Of a stretch of 64,000 nucleotides of DNA, positions 6,630 to 15,463 are shown piece by piece (the stretch's first letter is position 1; each line of letters opens with the position of its first letter). A program made the translations under genes and the position numbers. Below the pieces are notes generated by a model. The model worked only from the letters and a program-made list of their open reading frames with translations, made no database searches and had not been told where the DNA came from. This DNA comes from SHVO01 sp041919675. GTDB taxonomy: Bacteria > Pseudomonadota > Alphaproteobacteria > Rhodospirillales > Rhodospirillaceae. The stretch lies in NCBI GenBank assembly GCA_041919675.1, contig JAYRTJ010000003.1, forward strand, positions 11,932 through 75,931, in the 5' to 3' direction.

Positions 6630-9600
6630 ATGCGGATCACACGGCGTTTCACGAGTGAAGGTCAGTCCCCGTACCAGGGGATCGGGTTCCGGGCTCAAGC
6701 AAGCGAGATCCGCAATCCCGACGGCTCGGTGGTGTTCGCCCAGGACGGCCTGCAGGTTCCCGAATCGTGGAGCCAGGTGGCCGTCGACATCCTGGCCCAG
6801 AAATATGTGCGCCGCGCCGGCGTGCCGGCGAAGCTGGTGCCCCTCGCTGAAGACGACGTGCCCGATTTCCTGTGGCGCAAGGTCGCCGCGACGGCTGAAC
6901 TGTCCGAGCTGGCCGAGAAAGATCGCTTCACCGGCGAGACCGACGCGCGCCAGGTGTTCGACCGCCTGGCGGGAACGTGGGCCTACTGGGGCTGGAAAGC
7001 CGGCTACTTCGACAGCGACCGCGACGCGCGCGCCTATTACGACGAAATGAGATTTATGCTCGCCACCCAGATGTGCGCGCCGAATTCGCCGCAGTGGTTC
7101 AACACCGGCCTGCATTGGGCTTATGGGATCGATGGCGGCTCGCAGGGCCACTACTACGTCGATCACATGACGGGAAAGCTGCTGCCCTCGCAGAGCGCCT
7201 ATGAGCGCCCGCAGCCGCACGCCTGTTTCATCCAGAGCATTAAGGACGATCTCGTCAACGACGGCGGGATCATGGACCTGTGGGTGCGCGAAGCGCGCCT
7301 ATTCAAATACGGCTCGGGCACCGGCACCAACTTCTCGAACCTGCGCGGCGAAGGCGAACGTCTTTCCGGCGGCGGCAGGTCCTCGGGCCTCATGAGCTGG
7401 CTGCGGATCGGCGACCGCGCCGCGGGCGCGATCAAATCGGGCGGCACCACGCGCCGCGCCGCCAAGATGGTGATCCTCAACGCCGATCATCCGGACATCG
7501 AAGCCTTCGTGGACTGGAAAGTGCGCGAGGAGCAGAAGGTCGCCGCGCTGGTGGCGGGCTCGAAGCTCACCGCCAAGCACCTCAACCTGATCCTCAAAGC
7601 CTGCCGTTCGTGGGACGGCATCGATTCCACCAAGCGCCTCGACCCGAGCGCCAACAAGCAGCTGCGCAAGGAAATCAAAGCCGCGAAGGCGGCGATGATT
7701 CCCGAGGCGATGATCCAGCGCGTGCTTCAACTCGCCGCGCAGGGCGCGGCCAGCCTGGAACTGCCGGTGTTCGACACCGATTGGGATTCGGAAGCCTACG
7801 GCACCGTTTCGGGCCAGAACTCCAACAACAGCGTGCGCGTGACCGACGCCTTCCTGAAGGCCGTTGAAGACGACGCCGACTGGGAACTGACCAGCCGCAT
7901 CACCGGCAAGACCGTGAAGACCATCAAGGCGCGCGCCCTGTGGGAACGCATCGGTGAGGCTGCGTGGCAGTGCGCCGATCCGGGCCTGCAGTACGACACG
8001 ACCATCAACGACTGGCACACCTGCCCCACGTCGGGCCGCATCAATGCGTCCAATCCGTGCTCCGAGTACATGTTCCTCGACAACACGGCGTGCAATCTCG
8101 CCTCGCTGAACCTGATGAGCTTCCGCAAAGCGGACGGCCTATTCGATACGGAAGCCTTCGCGCACGCCGTGCGCCTGTGGACCTTCGCGCTGGAAATCTC
8201 GGTGGTGATGGCCCAGTTCCCGTCCAAGGAAATCGCGCAGCTGTCCTACGACTTCCGCACTCTCGGCCTCGGTTACGCCAACCTCGGCGGCCTCCTGATG
8301 GCCAACGGCCTGTCATACGACAGCGAAGAAGGCCGCGCGCTGTGCGGCGCGATTAGCGCACTCATGACCGGCGCGTCCTATGCCGCCTCGGCCGAGATCG
8401 CTGAAGAACACGGCGCCTTCCCGGCCTATGAAAAGAACGCGGCGGATATGCTGCGCGTGATCCGCAATCACCGCCGCGCCGCTTACGGCGCCCATGACGG
8501 CTATGAAGGCCTCGCGATCAAGCCGGTGGCGCTGAACGCCGCCGACTGCCCGGACAGCGCCCTCGTCACCGCCGCCAAGCAGGCCTGGGACCGCGCGCTG
8601 GAACTCGGCACCGCGCATGGCTTTAGAAATGCGCAAGTCACGGTGATCGCTCCGACGGGCACCATCGGTCTCGTCATGGACTGCGACACCACCGGCATCG
8701 AACCGGACTTCGCCATGGTGAAGTTCAAGAAGCTCGCGGGCGGCGGCTACTTCAAGATCATCAACCGGATCGTCCCGCTGGCTCTGCGTACGCAGGGCTA
8801 TACGGAACAGCAGATCGGCGAGATCTCGACCTACGCCTTGGGCCGCGCGACGTTGAAGGGCGCGCCGGCGATCAATCCGGCCGCGCTGGCCGACCGCGGC
8901 TTCGACGAGAAGGCCTTGGCCGCCGTCGAAACGGCCCTCAAGGACGCGTTCGACATCAAGTTCGTGTTCAACAAGTATGCGCTGGGTGAAGAGTTCTGCA
9001 TCGCGAAGCTGGGCTTCGACGCCGAACAGCTCGACGATCCCGCCTTCAACATGCTCGAAGCCCTCGGCTTCACCAAGGCGGCCATCGAAGAGGCCAACAC
9101 CTATGTCTGCGGCGCGATGACCCTGGAGGGCGCTCCGCACCTGAAGCCGGAACACCTCGCGGTGTTCGATTGCGCGAGCTCCTGCGGCCGCAAGGGGACG
9201 CGCGCGTTGTCCGCCGACAGCCATATTGGAATGATGGCCGCCGCGCAGCCGTTCATCTCGGGCGCGATCTCCAAGACCATCAACATGCCGAGCAGTGCAT
9301 CCATCGCCGACTGTAAAGACGCTTACATGAAGTCGTGGAAGCTGGGCCTCAAGGCCAACGCGCTTTACCGCGACGGCTCGAAGCTGTCGCAGCCCTTGGC
9401 CGCCCAGGTCTTGAGCGACAGCGACATGGAGGCCGATGACGAGGACACCGTCGCGGCCGTGGCCGCAGCGCCAACAGCCTCGCGCGCCGAAATCGTCGCC
9501 GAGCGCATTATTGAACGTGTGATCGAACGCGAACGCCAGCGCCTGCCGGACCGGCGCAAGGGCTACACTCAAAAAGCCGTCGTCGGCGGCCACAAGGTCT

Positions 9601-10340
9601 ATATCCGCACCGGCGAATACGACAACGGCAAGCTGGGCGAAGTGTTCATCGATATGCACAAGGAAGGCGCGGCCTTCCGCAGCTTGATGAACAATTTCGC
9701 CATCGCGATCTCCATCGGTCTCCAGTACGGCGTGCCGCTCGAGGAATATGTCGACGCCTTCACCTTCACCCGCTTCGAGCCGGCGGGCGCGGTGCAGGGC
9801 AACTCGTCGATCAAGATGGCCACCTCGCTGCTGGACTACGTGTTCCGCGAACTCGCCGTGAGCTATTTGGGCCGCAACGATCTCGCGCATGCCACCGATG
9901 CCGACATACAGCCGGACGCCATGGGAGAAGGCAAGAACGCGGACAAACTTCTGCAGATCGCCGAGAAGTCGGTGTCGAAAGCCTTCATTCGCTCGTCGAA
10001 CCTGTACTTCCTGAAGCCGCAGGGACAGGGCGCGGAAGCCGCCAGTTCGGCCACGGGCCCGATCGCGAATGCATTGTCGAGTTTGAGCGCCCCGGTTGCG
10101 GCGCCGAGCGTCGCGATGTCGGGCAGCGCCGCCGCACTGGCGCAAGGCGCTTTCGCGCAGGAAGAGGTGAAAGTGACGCGTGTCACCGAAGTCACCGAAT
10201 CCCGCCGCAGCGCCATGCATGTGGCCCGCATGAAGGGTTACGAAGGGGACGCCTGCGGCGACTGCGGCAACTTCACGCTGCTGCGCAACGGCACCTGCTT
10301 GAAGTGCGACACGTGCGGCACGACCAGCGGGTGCTCATAA
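6630..10340 (+). CDS. nrdJ: Vitamin B12-dependent (class II) ribonucleotide reductase
   Basis: NrdJ reduces ribonucleotides to deoxyribonucleotides using adenosylcobalamin to make the thiyl radical, so it works with or without oxygen. The product has 1236 residues, typical of alphaproteobacterial NrdJ. The active-site loop NPCSEY gives Asn475, Cys477 (radical cysteine) and Glu479; the redox pair is Cys199 (PHACF) and Cys488 (DNTACNLASLNL), with the 11-residue Cys477-Cys488 spacing seen in class II enzymes. The phosphate-binding stretch APTGTIGLVMDCDTTGIEPD follows. The C-terminus has a CGDCG...CLKCDTC zinc-ribbon-like tail. The start is the ATG at 6630, with AGAGGG upstream; the open frame continues 64 codons further but that part covers the NrdR-like boxes. 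Confidence 0.97.
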   Translation: MRITRRFTSEGQSPYQGIGFRAQASEIRNPDGSVVFAQDGLQVPESWSQVAVDILAQKYVRRAGVPAKLVPLAEDDVPDFLWRKVAATAELSELAEKDRFTGETDARQVFDRLAGTWAYWGWKAGYFDSDRDARAYYDEMRFMLATQMCAPNSPQWFNTGLHWAYGIDGGSQGHYYVDHMTGKLLPSQSAYERPQPHACFIQSIKDDLVNDGGIMDLWVREARLFKYGSGTGTNFSNLRGEGERLSGGGRSSGLMSWLRIGDRAAGAIKSGGTTRRAAKMVILNADHPDIEAFVDWKVREEQKVAALVAGSKLTAKHLNLILKACRSWDGIDSTKRLDPSANKQLRKEIKAAKAAMIPEAMIQRVLQLAAQGAASLELPVFDTDWDSEAYGTVSGQNSNNSVRVTDAFLKAVEDDADWELTSRITGKTVKTIKARALWERIGEAAWQCADPGLQYDTTINDWHTCPTSGRINASNPCSEYMFLDNTACNLASLNLMSFRKADGLFDTEAFAHAVRLWTFALEISVVMAQFPSKEIAQLSYDFRTLGLGYANLGGLLMANGLSYDSEEGRALCGAISALMTGASYAASAEIAEEHGAFPAYEKNAADMLRVIRNHRRAAYGAHDGYEGLAIKPVALNAADCPDSALVTAAKQAWDRALELGTAHGFRNAQVTVIAPTGTIGLVMDCDTTGIEPDFAMVKFKKLAGGGYFKIINRIVPLALRTQGYTEQQIGEISTYALGRATLKGAPAINPAALADRGFDEKALAAVETALKDAFDIKFVFNKYALGEEFCIAKLGFDAEQLDDPAFNMLEALGFTKAAIEEANTYVCGAMTLEGAPHLKPEHLAVFDCASSCGRKGTRALSADSHIGMMAAAQPFISGAISKTINMPSSASIADCKDAYMKSWKLGLKANALYRDGSKLSQPLAAQVLSDSDMEADDEDTVAAVAAAPTASRAEIVAERIIERVIERERQRLPDRRKGYTQKAVVGGHKVYIRTGEYDNGKLGEVFIDMHKEGAAFRSLMNNFAIAISIGLQYGVPLEEYVDAFTFTRFEPAGAVQGNSSIKMATSLLDYVFRELAVSYLGRNDLAHATDADIQPDAMGEGKNADKLLQIAEKSVSKAFIRSSNLYFLKPQGQGAEAASSATGPIANALSSLSAPVAAPSVAMSGSAAALAQGAFAQEEVKVTRVTEVTESRRSAMHVARMKGYEGDACGDCGNFTLLRNGTCLKCDTCGTTSGCS

Positions 10341-10417
10341 TGAAATCCTGCCCGCACGTCTTTTTCTTCGGCGTCGCTTCGCTCGCCGTTGGCGTCACCA
10401 CCATCGGCTGTTCATAA
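10340..10417 (+). CDS. Possible 25-residue hydrophobic peptide after nrdJ
   Basis: An ATG overlapping the nrdJ stop codon (TAATG) opens a 25-residue frame, starting MKSCPHVFFFGVASLAVG and ending TTIGCS. It could be a tiny membrane peptide, and TIGC even resembles a lipobox, but there is no independent ribosome-binding site. Its last codons and stop look like a decayed copy of the nrdJ 3' end (which encodes TTSGCS), so a small partial duplication is an equally good explanation. Confidence 0.2.
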   Translation: MKSCPHVFFFGVASLAVGVTTIGCS

Positions 10418-10426
10418 GACATACCG

Positions 10427-11404
10427 ATGCCGGTTCCTCCAGCCCTTGCAGCGCGGCCGCCGGCGGACCCGGTGAAAATCTCCGGCTTCCCGCCGGATGA
10501 AGCGCAGATCACCATCGGCGGCTGCTTCGGCGTATTCCTGCGCCGCGCCGTGCCGGGGCATACGGCCTACGGCGTCGCGCGCGGCGCTTGCGTGCCGGCG
10601 GTCGCGGCGCTGCGCGGCGAGCTCTATCCCAAGGGCGACACAAGCGTTGATCATTTTGTGGTCGGCGGCGTCGGCAAACGGACCGCATTAGCCCCGATCT
10701 CGCGCATCGACGTCATGTACATGCTGCCGCCCAAGCTCGCGGCCACGAAGGCGGGCGACGCGCTTAAAGTCGTCTGGGCCGTGCTCAAGAACCGATTTCC
10801 CGGAACGACCCTCGCCGCCGACGCCGTTGTCGTTCCGCAGGACGATGTCGAAATCCGCGTCATGCCCGCGCGCGAGTACGGGCAGGCGTTTCTGATCCCA
10901 GGGGGGACCGGGGTGGCGGGCCCGCAGGCCGGCGGTTGGATCATCTCCAATCCCGTCGCCGAGGCCGCCACCTTGAGACTTTCCGACAGTCTGTACGGCG
11001 GACGCCCGCGCCTGCTCCTGACCGCGCTCAAAGCCTGGCGCGCCAACGTCGAGGCGACCGTCAGCCCTTTCGCGCTCGAACAGCTGGCGCAGGAGTTCTA
11101 CGCCGGCGCGCCGCGCCCCTATGAACTGGAGCGCGCCCTGATCGACTTCTGGGCCTGGAGCCGCAAGCGCACACCGTGCGCCGTGAAACCGCCCGGCGGC
11201 GCGACCCCGCTGGAGATCGGCGACAGCTGGCACGGCAAGGCCAAGGCCGCCTATTGGCGCGTGACACTGGCCGACCATCACTTAAAGACCGGCAAGCTGA
11301 TCGACGCCGCCGTGGAATGGCGCCAGGTGCTGGGCCCGGCGTTTCCGGTGCCGGGCGAAACGCCGCTGCGGACGTTGCCGCTGTTCAAGAAGAAGACGGC
11401 GTAG
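10427..11404 (+). CDS. CD-NTase/SMODS-like nucleotidyltransferase-fold protein, catalytic site degenerate
   Basis: The product (325 residues) follows the plan of CD-NTase (SMODS, DncV/OAS-type) enzymes, which make cyclic oligonucleotide signals in CBASS defence. Residues 79-101 read VGGVGKRTALAPISRIDVMYMLP, here in two parts GGVGKRTAL and PISRIDVMYML, matching the GS...T.I...SDIDhhh signature. Residues 140-147 (VEIRVMPA) match the h[DE]h.PA strand carrying the third metal ligand. A helical domain follows with FLIPGG, GGWIISNP and LLLTALKAWRANV, as in CD-NTases. Two of three expected acidic ligands are arginine (Arg93, Arg143), leaving Asp95, so catalysis is doubtful. No CBASS effector is adjacent: nrdJ lies upstream and a converging AsmA gene downstream. 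The family call is by pattern recognition only. Confidence 0.6.
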   Translation: MPVPPALAARPPADPVKISGFPPDEAQITIGGCFGVFLRRAVPGHTAYGVARGACVPAVAALRGELYPKGDTSVDHFVVGGVGKRTALAPISRIDVMYMLPPKLAATKAGDALKVVWAVLKNRFPGTTLAADAVVVPQDDVEIRVMPAREYGQAFLIPGGTGVAGPQAGGWIISNPVAEAATLRLSDSLYGGRPRLLLTALKAWRANVEATVSPFALEQLAQEFYAGAPRPYELERALIDFWAWSRKRTPCAVKPPGGATPLEIGDSWHGKAKAAYWRVTLADHHLKTGKLIDAAVEWRQVLGPAFPVPGETPLRTLPLFKKKTA

Positions 11405-11420
11405 CGGCAACGTCGACAGC

Positions 11421-11509
11421 GCCGAAAAGGGATCAGACACCAATTCGCGCCTCATCGGCGACGAACGCGTAGAGTCTTCAGGCGAATGGGTATCTGACCC
11501 CTCTTCGGC
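11421..11509. repeat. REP-like palindromic element, copy 2
   Basis: An imperfect inverted repeat with arms of 28 bp: 11421-11448 and 11482-11509, joined by 33 bp. The inner 20 bp of each arm match at 17 positions (the 3' arm reads GCGAATGGGTATCTGACCCC) and GCCGAA/TTCGGC closes the ends. It shares TCTGACCCC with the element at 6346-6393. It fills the gap between two converging genes and could also block read-through. Confidence 0.6.
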
Positions 11510-11516
11510 TTGAGTT

Positions 11517-13472
11517 CTACTTCGGCGAGACTTCCAAGAACAACTGCGAGCAATTCGCGTCCTTGCCGCCGCCGATGTCGAGAGTGGCGAGCAAGCTGGC
11601 GAGCGGCGTGAGGAGTACGCCCAGCGCCGTAGCAAGGCCGCCTTTGGCGATGACCTTGCTCATGTCGGGGCCGACATGGGGCTGCGCGAAAGTGCCTTTG
11701 ACGAGGATCGGCGCACGCAAGGTGACCAATGAGATGTCCTTGGGCTTGGGGCGGATTTTCATATCCATGAGTTCGCGGCCCAAATCGACGGCACCCTCGC
11801 CCCGGAAGATCGTGTCGGTGGTATCGACCACAAAGGCGTCCGTAGTCATGACGCCCTGTTTGATCTTGAAGTCGGCGACACCACAGCGGATATCGACAGG
11901 CTTGTCTTTGCCGATCAGCAGGCCGAGGGATTCGGCGAGGTCGAGGCCGGCGAACTCGACAAAGAGCAAACTGAGCTGACCGCCGCCGGCAATAAGGCCC
12001 ACGCCGCCGTTGGAGGAGACCGCGAAACGGTGCGCGGAGTTGCCCGTACCGTGGAGTTCAAAGCGCCCGCCAATCGAACCGAAGGTCGTGTTCTCCAACT
12101 TCTCGCGGGATTTCCCGATCAGGCGCTTGATCGGATAGGCCTGCACCTGACCGGCGATATCGACACGCACCGGCTGCGCATTGCCGTCAACCCTGATGTC
12201 CATGGCGATATGTCCGGGATCGACGCCGAAGCGTAAGGGACTCAAGGTCAACTTCCCGCTTTCAAGGCCGAGTTCGGCGGTGAGCGTGTCGAGCGGAATC
12301 CCGGAACTCGTGACCTTGTCGGCCACGAGGCTCACGCGCGCGTTCATGCTCTTCAATTTTTCGAGATCGATGGGCTTATCCGGGATGACGAGTTCCGCCG
12401 CGACCACCGGCTGCTGTTGACCCGGCACGGTACGCCGGTCGAGTTCCTTCTTCGCAGCTTCGCGGCGCACTTCGGTGGGGGTTTCAGCCGTGCCCGGCGT
12501 GCCGCCGATAAAGCCCGCCATGTCCTTCATATCGAGAGTCGTGGCGTGAAGATTGCCGTCGAGGCGCGGGATTTTCTGCGCGACGTCCCAGGTGAGCGTA
12601 CCGTCCATGGCGGTGGAGCCGAGCTTCCAAATCAGGTTCTTCGCGATCCACTTTTGGCCCGCGCGGTCGAGATGGCTGGTGAAGGTGTAAGGCGGGCTCG
12701 CCGGCAGCGCGATGCCGAACAGGCGGTAGAGATCGGCCGTGTCCTTGCCTTCGATGTTCAAGGCGATGTTGAGCCCGGCGATATTCACCGGGTCCGTCAC
12801 CGTACCTTTTGCGGTGATGCGCGTCTCGCCGGAGGCGAAGTTCAGGTCGATGGGATACGGCGTTTCGGCGGAGCGCAATGTCAGGATCGAGCCGCCGGTG
12901 GCGGCGATGGTGGTGCGCGCACCCTGATAGTTACCAAGGCCCTTCACATGCAAGGCCGGCTCGCGCCCGTCCGCGGGCTCGGATGTGGAGAGATCGAACT
13001 GAAGATCGCTCTTGCTCTCGGTATCGCGTACGCGAATACGAACGTCGCGCAGCGTGAGATCACGGATCTCGGGGAACTCGGTAGGGGCCGCGTCCTTGTC
13101 CGTCGTACTCCAATTGGTGCGGCCGCCGGCATCGCGCGCATACATGCCCGTCGTTTCGGCCACGACCAGGCGGGGCAGGACAACGTCGCCGAAGACAAGG
13201 CGCCAGAAGGCGATGCGCGCTTCGATGAGTTTCGCATCGAGGGCCGGCTGATCCTCTCCCTTGCGGGGCGGCACCTTCACATCGCGGGCCACGAATTCGA
13301 GCGGGAAGATATCGACGTCGAGCGCGCCGATGGTCACGGGACGGCCCAGCGCCGCGCTCATGCGGCGTTCAGCGAAGCCCCGGAAATCAGCTAATGCGAG
13401 TATGAGCAGCGCAATAGCAACCACGCCGACGGCGCCGAAAGCGATGGGGATAAACAATTGCTGGCGTTGCAT
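11517..13472 (-). CDS. AsmA family protein
   Basis: AsmA-like proteins are large inner-membrane-anchored periplasmic proteins of the bridge-like lipid-transfer group, linked to outer-membrane assembly and lipid movement. The 651-residue product has one N-terminal membrane segment (about residues 9-27), then the family N-terminal motif around ALGRPVTIGALDVDIFPLEF, a long beta-rich middle, and a C-terminal AsmA-like region with LRAPILVKGTFAQPHVGPD near residue 590. The ATG at 13472 has no clear ribosome-binding site, but the hydrophobic segment begins there. The gene is downstream of serA on the same strand with an 85-bp gap. Confidence 0.9.
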   Translation of the reverse strand: MQRQQLFIPIAFGAVGVVAIALLILALADFRGFAERRMSAALGRPVTIGALDVDIFPLEFVARDVKVPPRKGEDQPALDAKLIEARIAFWRLVFGDVVLPRLVVAETTGMYARDAGGRTNWSTTDKDAAPTEFPEIRDLTLRDVRIRVRDTESKSDLQFDLSTSEPADGREPALHVKGLGNYQGARTTIAATGGSILTLRSAETPYPIDLNFASGETRITAKGTVTDPVNIAGLNIALNIEGKDTADLYRLFGIALPASPPYTFTSHLDRAGQKWIAKNLIWKLGSTAMDGTLTWDVAQKIPRLDGNLHATTLDMKDMAGFIGGTPGTAETPTEVRREAAKKELDRRTVPGQQQPVVAAELVIPDKPIDLEKLKSMNARVSLVADKVTSSGIPLDTLTAELGLESGKLTLSPLRFGVDPGHIAMDIRVDGNAQPVRVDIAGQVQAYPIKRLIGKSREKLENTTFGSIGGRFELHGTGNSAHRFAVSSNGGVGLIAGGGQLSLLFVEFAGLDLAESLGLLIGKDKPVDIRCGVADFKIKQGVMTTDAFVVDTTDTIFRGEGAVDLGRELMDMKIRPKPKDISLVTLRAPILVKGTFAQPHVGPDMSKVIAKGGLATALGVLLTPLASLLATLDIGGGKDANCSQLFLEVSPK

Positions 13473-13532
13473 ACCGAATGCAACGCTTCACGTGCTGGTC
13501 GTGTTCCAGCCGTCGCTCCTTGCGGAGCTTCC

Positions 13533-13550
13533 GCCTTCGCTAAAGCTTCG
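13533..13550 (+). repeat. Short dispersed repeat GCCWTCGCTAAAGCTWCG, copy 1
   Basis: GCCTTCGCTAAAGCTTCG here matches GCCATCGCTAAAGCTACG at 25051-25068 except for two A/T changes. Both copies are intergenic and close to a hairpin. The same core word is familiar from alphaproteobacterial intergenic repeats, but I cannot measure its copy number. Confidence 0.4.
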
Positions 13551-13557
13551 TTCCGGG

Positions 13558-14820
13558 TTAGGCCTTCGGGGCCTCGTAGAGGAAGCGGGTGCGGACGGTG
13601 CCTTCGATGGCGGCGAGTTCCTTGCGGATGCCCATGCCGACTTCGACCCGGCCCAGCACGTCGGTGACCACGTAGCCGATTTCGCCATCCGTACGCAGGT
13701 ACTGGCCGGCGATGTTGATCTTCCGGCGCGAGAACACTTCGGAGATCTTGGCCATGACGCCCGGCACGTCGCGGTGGATGTGCATGAAGCGCGTGGTGTC
13801 CGACTGCTGCGGCAGCGCGACTTCGACGAAGTTCACCGCGCCGATGGTCGAGCCGTTGTCCGAATACTTCACCAGCTTCTCGGCGACTTCGGCGCCGATG
13901 TTGGCTTGCGCTTCTTCCGTCGAACCGCCGATGTGCGGGGTGAGGATGACGTTGCGCATGCCCTGGAGCGGGCTCTTGAACTTCTCATCCGCCCCACTCG
14001 GCTCCTTCGGGAACACGTCGAGGGCCGCGCCCGCGATGTGACCGGATTTCAGCGCATCAACGAGGGCTGGGATCTCGACCACGTTGCCGCGCGCGGCGTT
14101 GATGAGGAAGGCGCCCTTCTTCATCTTCGCGAGCTTGGCGGCGGTGATCATGTTCTTGGTTTCGGGAGTCTCGGGAACGTGCAGCGAGATGACATCGGCC
14201 GTCGCGAGCAGGTTGTCGAACGAACGGCAGGCCTGCGCGTTGCCGATCGCGAGTTTCTCGATGATGTCGTAAAAACGCACCTGCATCCCCATGGCCTCGG
14301 CGATCACCGAAAGCTGAGTCCCGATATGGCCGTAACCGACGATGCCGAGCACCTTGCCGCGAATTTCGCGGGCGCCCTTCACCGACTTGTCCCACTCGCC
14401 TTCGTGCGCGCCCCAGGAGCGCTGCGGCACGCCGCGGAACAGCATGATGATCTCGGCCAGCACCAGTTCGGCGACCGAGCGCGTATTGGAGTACGGCGCG
14501 TTGAAAACGGGGATGCCCATTTTCTTCGCGCACTTGGTGTCGATCTGATTTGTGCCGATGCAGAACGCGCCGACGGTCATGAGCTTTTCAGCGGCGGCGA
14601 GCATGTCCTTGGTCAGTTTCGTGCGCGAGCGGATGCCGAGGATGTGGACATCCTTCAGCGCCTTTTTCAGCGCATCGCCGTCGAGAGCTTCATTGACCGT
14701 GCGGATCGAACTGTAACCATTGCGCTTGAACAGTTCGACGGCGCTTTTGTGAACGTTCTCGAGCAGAAGGACGTTGATCTTGCTTTTGGGAAGGGAAAGA
14801 CGTTCCGCCACTTGAATCAT
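13558..14820 (-). CDS. serA: D-3-phosphoglycerate dehydrogenase (ACT-domain, E. coli type)
   Basis: SerA oxidises 3-phosphoglycerate to 3-phosphohydroxypyruvate with NAD, the committed step of serine synthesis. The 420-residue product has the substrate domain (INVLLLENVHKSAVELFKRNGY region), the NAD-binding fold with GIVGYGHIGTQ, the LHVPETPETKNMI and NAARGNVVEIPAL blocks, ALDVFPKEP, and the catalytic LTPHIGGSTEEAQ. A C-terminal ACT domain (about residues 345-420) suggests serine feedback. The size and N-terminus match the E. coli/yeast class, unlike the 530-residue form common in alphaproteobacteria. I start at the ATG 14820, although a GTG at 14811 has better spacing from GGAG. Confidence 0.95.
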   Translation of the reverse strand: MIQVAERLSLPKSKINVLLLENVHKSAVELFKRNGYSSIRTVNEALDGDALKKALKDVHILGIRSRTKLTKDMLAAAEKLMTVGAFCIGTNQIDTKCAKKMGIPVFNAPYSNTRSVAELVLAEIIMLFRGVPQRSWGAHEGEWDKSVKGAREIRGKVLGIVGYGHIGTQLSVIAEAMGMQVRFYDIIEKLAIGNAQACRSFDNLLATADVISLHVPETPETKNMITAAKLAKMKKGAFLINAARGNVVEIPALVDALKSGHIAGAALDVFPKEPSGADEKFKSPLQGMRNVILTPHIGGSTEEAQANIGAEVAEKLVKYSDNGSTIGAVNFVEVALPQQSDTTRFMHIHRDVPGVMAKISEVFSRRKINIAGQYLRTDGEIGYVVTDVLGRVEVGMGIRKELAAIEGTVRTRFLYEAPKA

Positions 14821-14990
14821 CTCCGTCTGGGTCTGGCCTCGCCGGCCGGGACCGTCGTAATGTGGGGCGGGGATTAGCACAAACACCCCCAGGGTCGCGA
14901 TTGCAAAGTTCGCAGGGCAGGCCGTCCGGCACTGCCCGCGCTTTCGAATCGGGACCATGTGGGGGCAAATCGACCACGGGGACGCCAAGC

Positions 14991-15458
14991 ATGGCCGGAA
15001 CGATCGAAACACGCTTAAAACAGCTGGGTTTGACCCTGCCGGTGGCGGCGACGCCGGTGGCGAACTACATCCCGTTCGTGAGAACCGGAAACCTGGTCTT
15101 CGTGGCGGGCCAAATCCCCCTCCTGAACGGCGCCGTCCATTACCACGGGATCGTGGGGCTGGACGTGACCCTGGAAGAGGCGGTGAACGCGGCCCGGCTG
15201 TGCGGCCTGAATCTGCTCGCCCAGGCAAAAGCGGCCTGCGACGGCGATCTGGACCGAATCACCCGCGTGGTGAAATTGACCGGCTTCGTGGCCGCCAACG
15301 CCCACTTCACCGATCACCCTAAAGTGATCAACGGCGCGTCCGATCTCATGGTGGAAGTGTTCGGAGACGCAGGCCGTCATGCCCGCGTTGCCGTCGGCGC
15401 CCCGTCCCTGCCCCGCGGCGCGCCCGTGGAAGTGGACGCACTTTTCGAGGTCGCGTAA
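14991..15458 (+). CDS. RidA family (YjgF/YER057c/UK114) protein
   Basis: RidA-type proteins hydrolyse reactive enamine/imine intermediates released by PLP enzymes; this one belongs to the longer sub-family of about 155 residues. Evidence: YIPFVRTGNLVFVAGQIPL, an LLAQAKAACDGDLDRITRVVKLTGFVA core (residues about 75-101), and VFGDAGRHARVAVGAPSLPRGAPVEVDALFEV, which contains the ligand-binding arginine and the conserved glutamate position. It diverges from serA across about 170 bp, which fits a role in protecting against by-products of serine/threonine metabolism. The start is the ATG at 14991. Confidence 0.9.
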   Translation: MAGTIETRLKQLGLTLPVAATPVANYIPFVRTGNLVFVAGQIPLLNGAVHYHGIVGLDVTLEEAVNAARLCGLNLLAQAKAACDGDLDRITRVVKLTGFVAANAHFTDHPKVINGASDLMVEVFGDAGRHARVAVGAPSLPRGAPVEVDALFEVA

Positions 15459-15463
15459 GGCCG

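Noticed and set aside
8313..10220. 635-codon minus-strand frame opposite nrdJ
   Set aside because: It mirrors the nrdJ reading frame and has the composition of an antisense shadow.
10427..11404. Complete CBASS defence operon
   Set aside because: No effector, ubiquitin-like or HORMA/TRIP13 genes are adjacent, and the catalytic ligands are missing.
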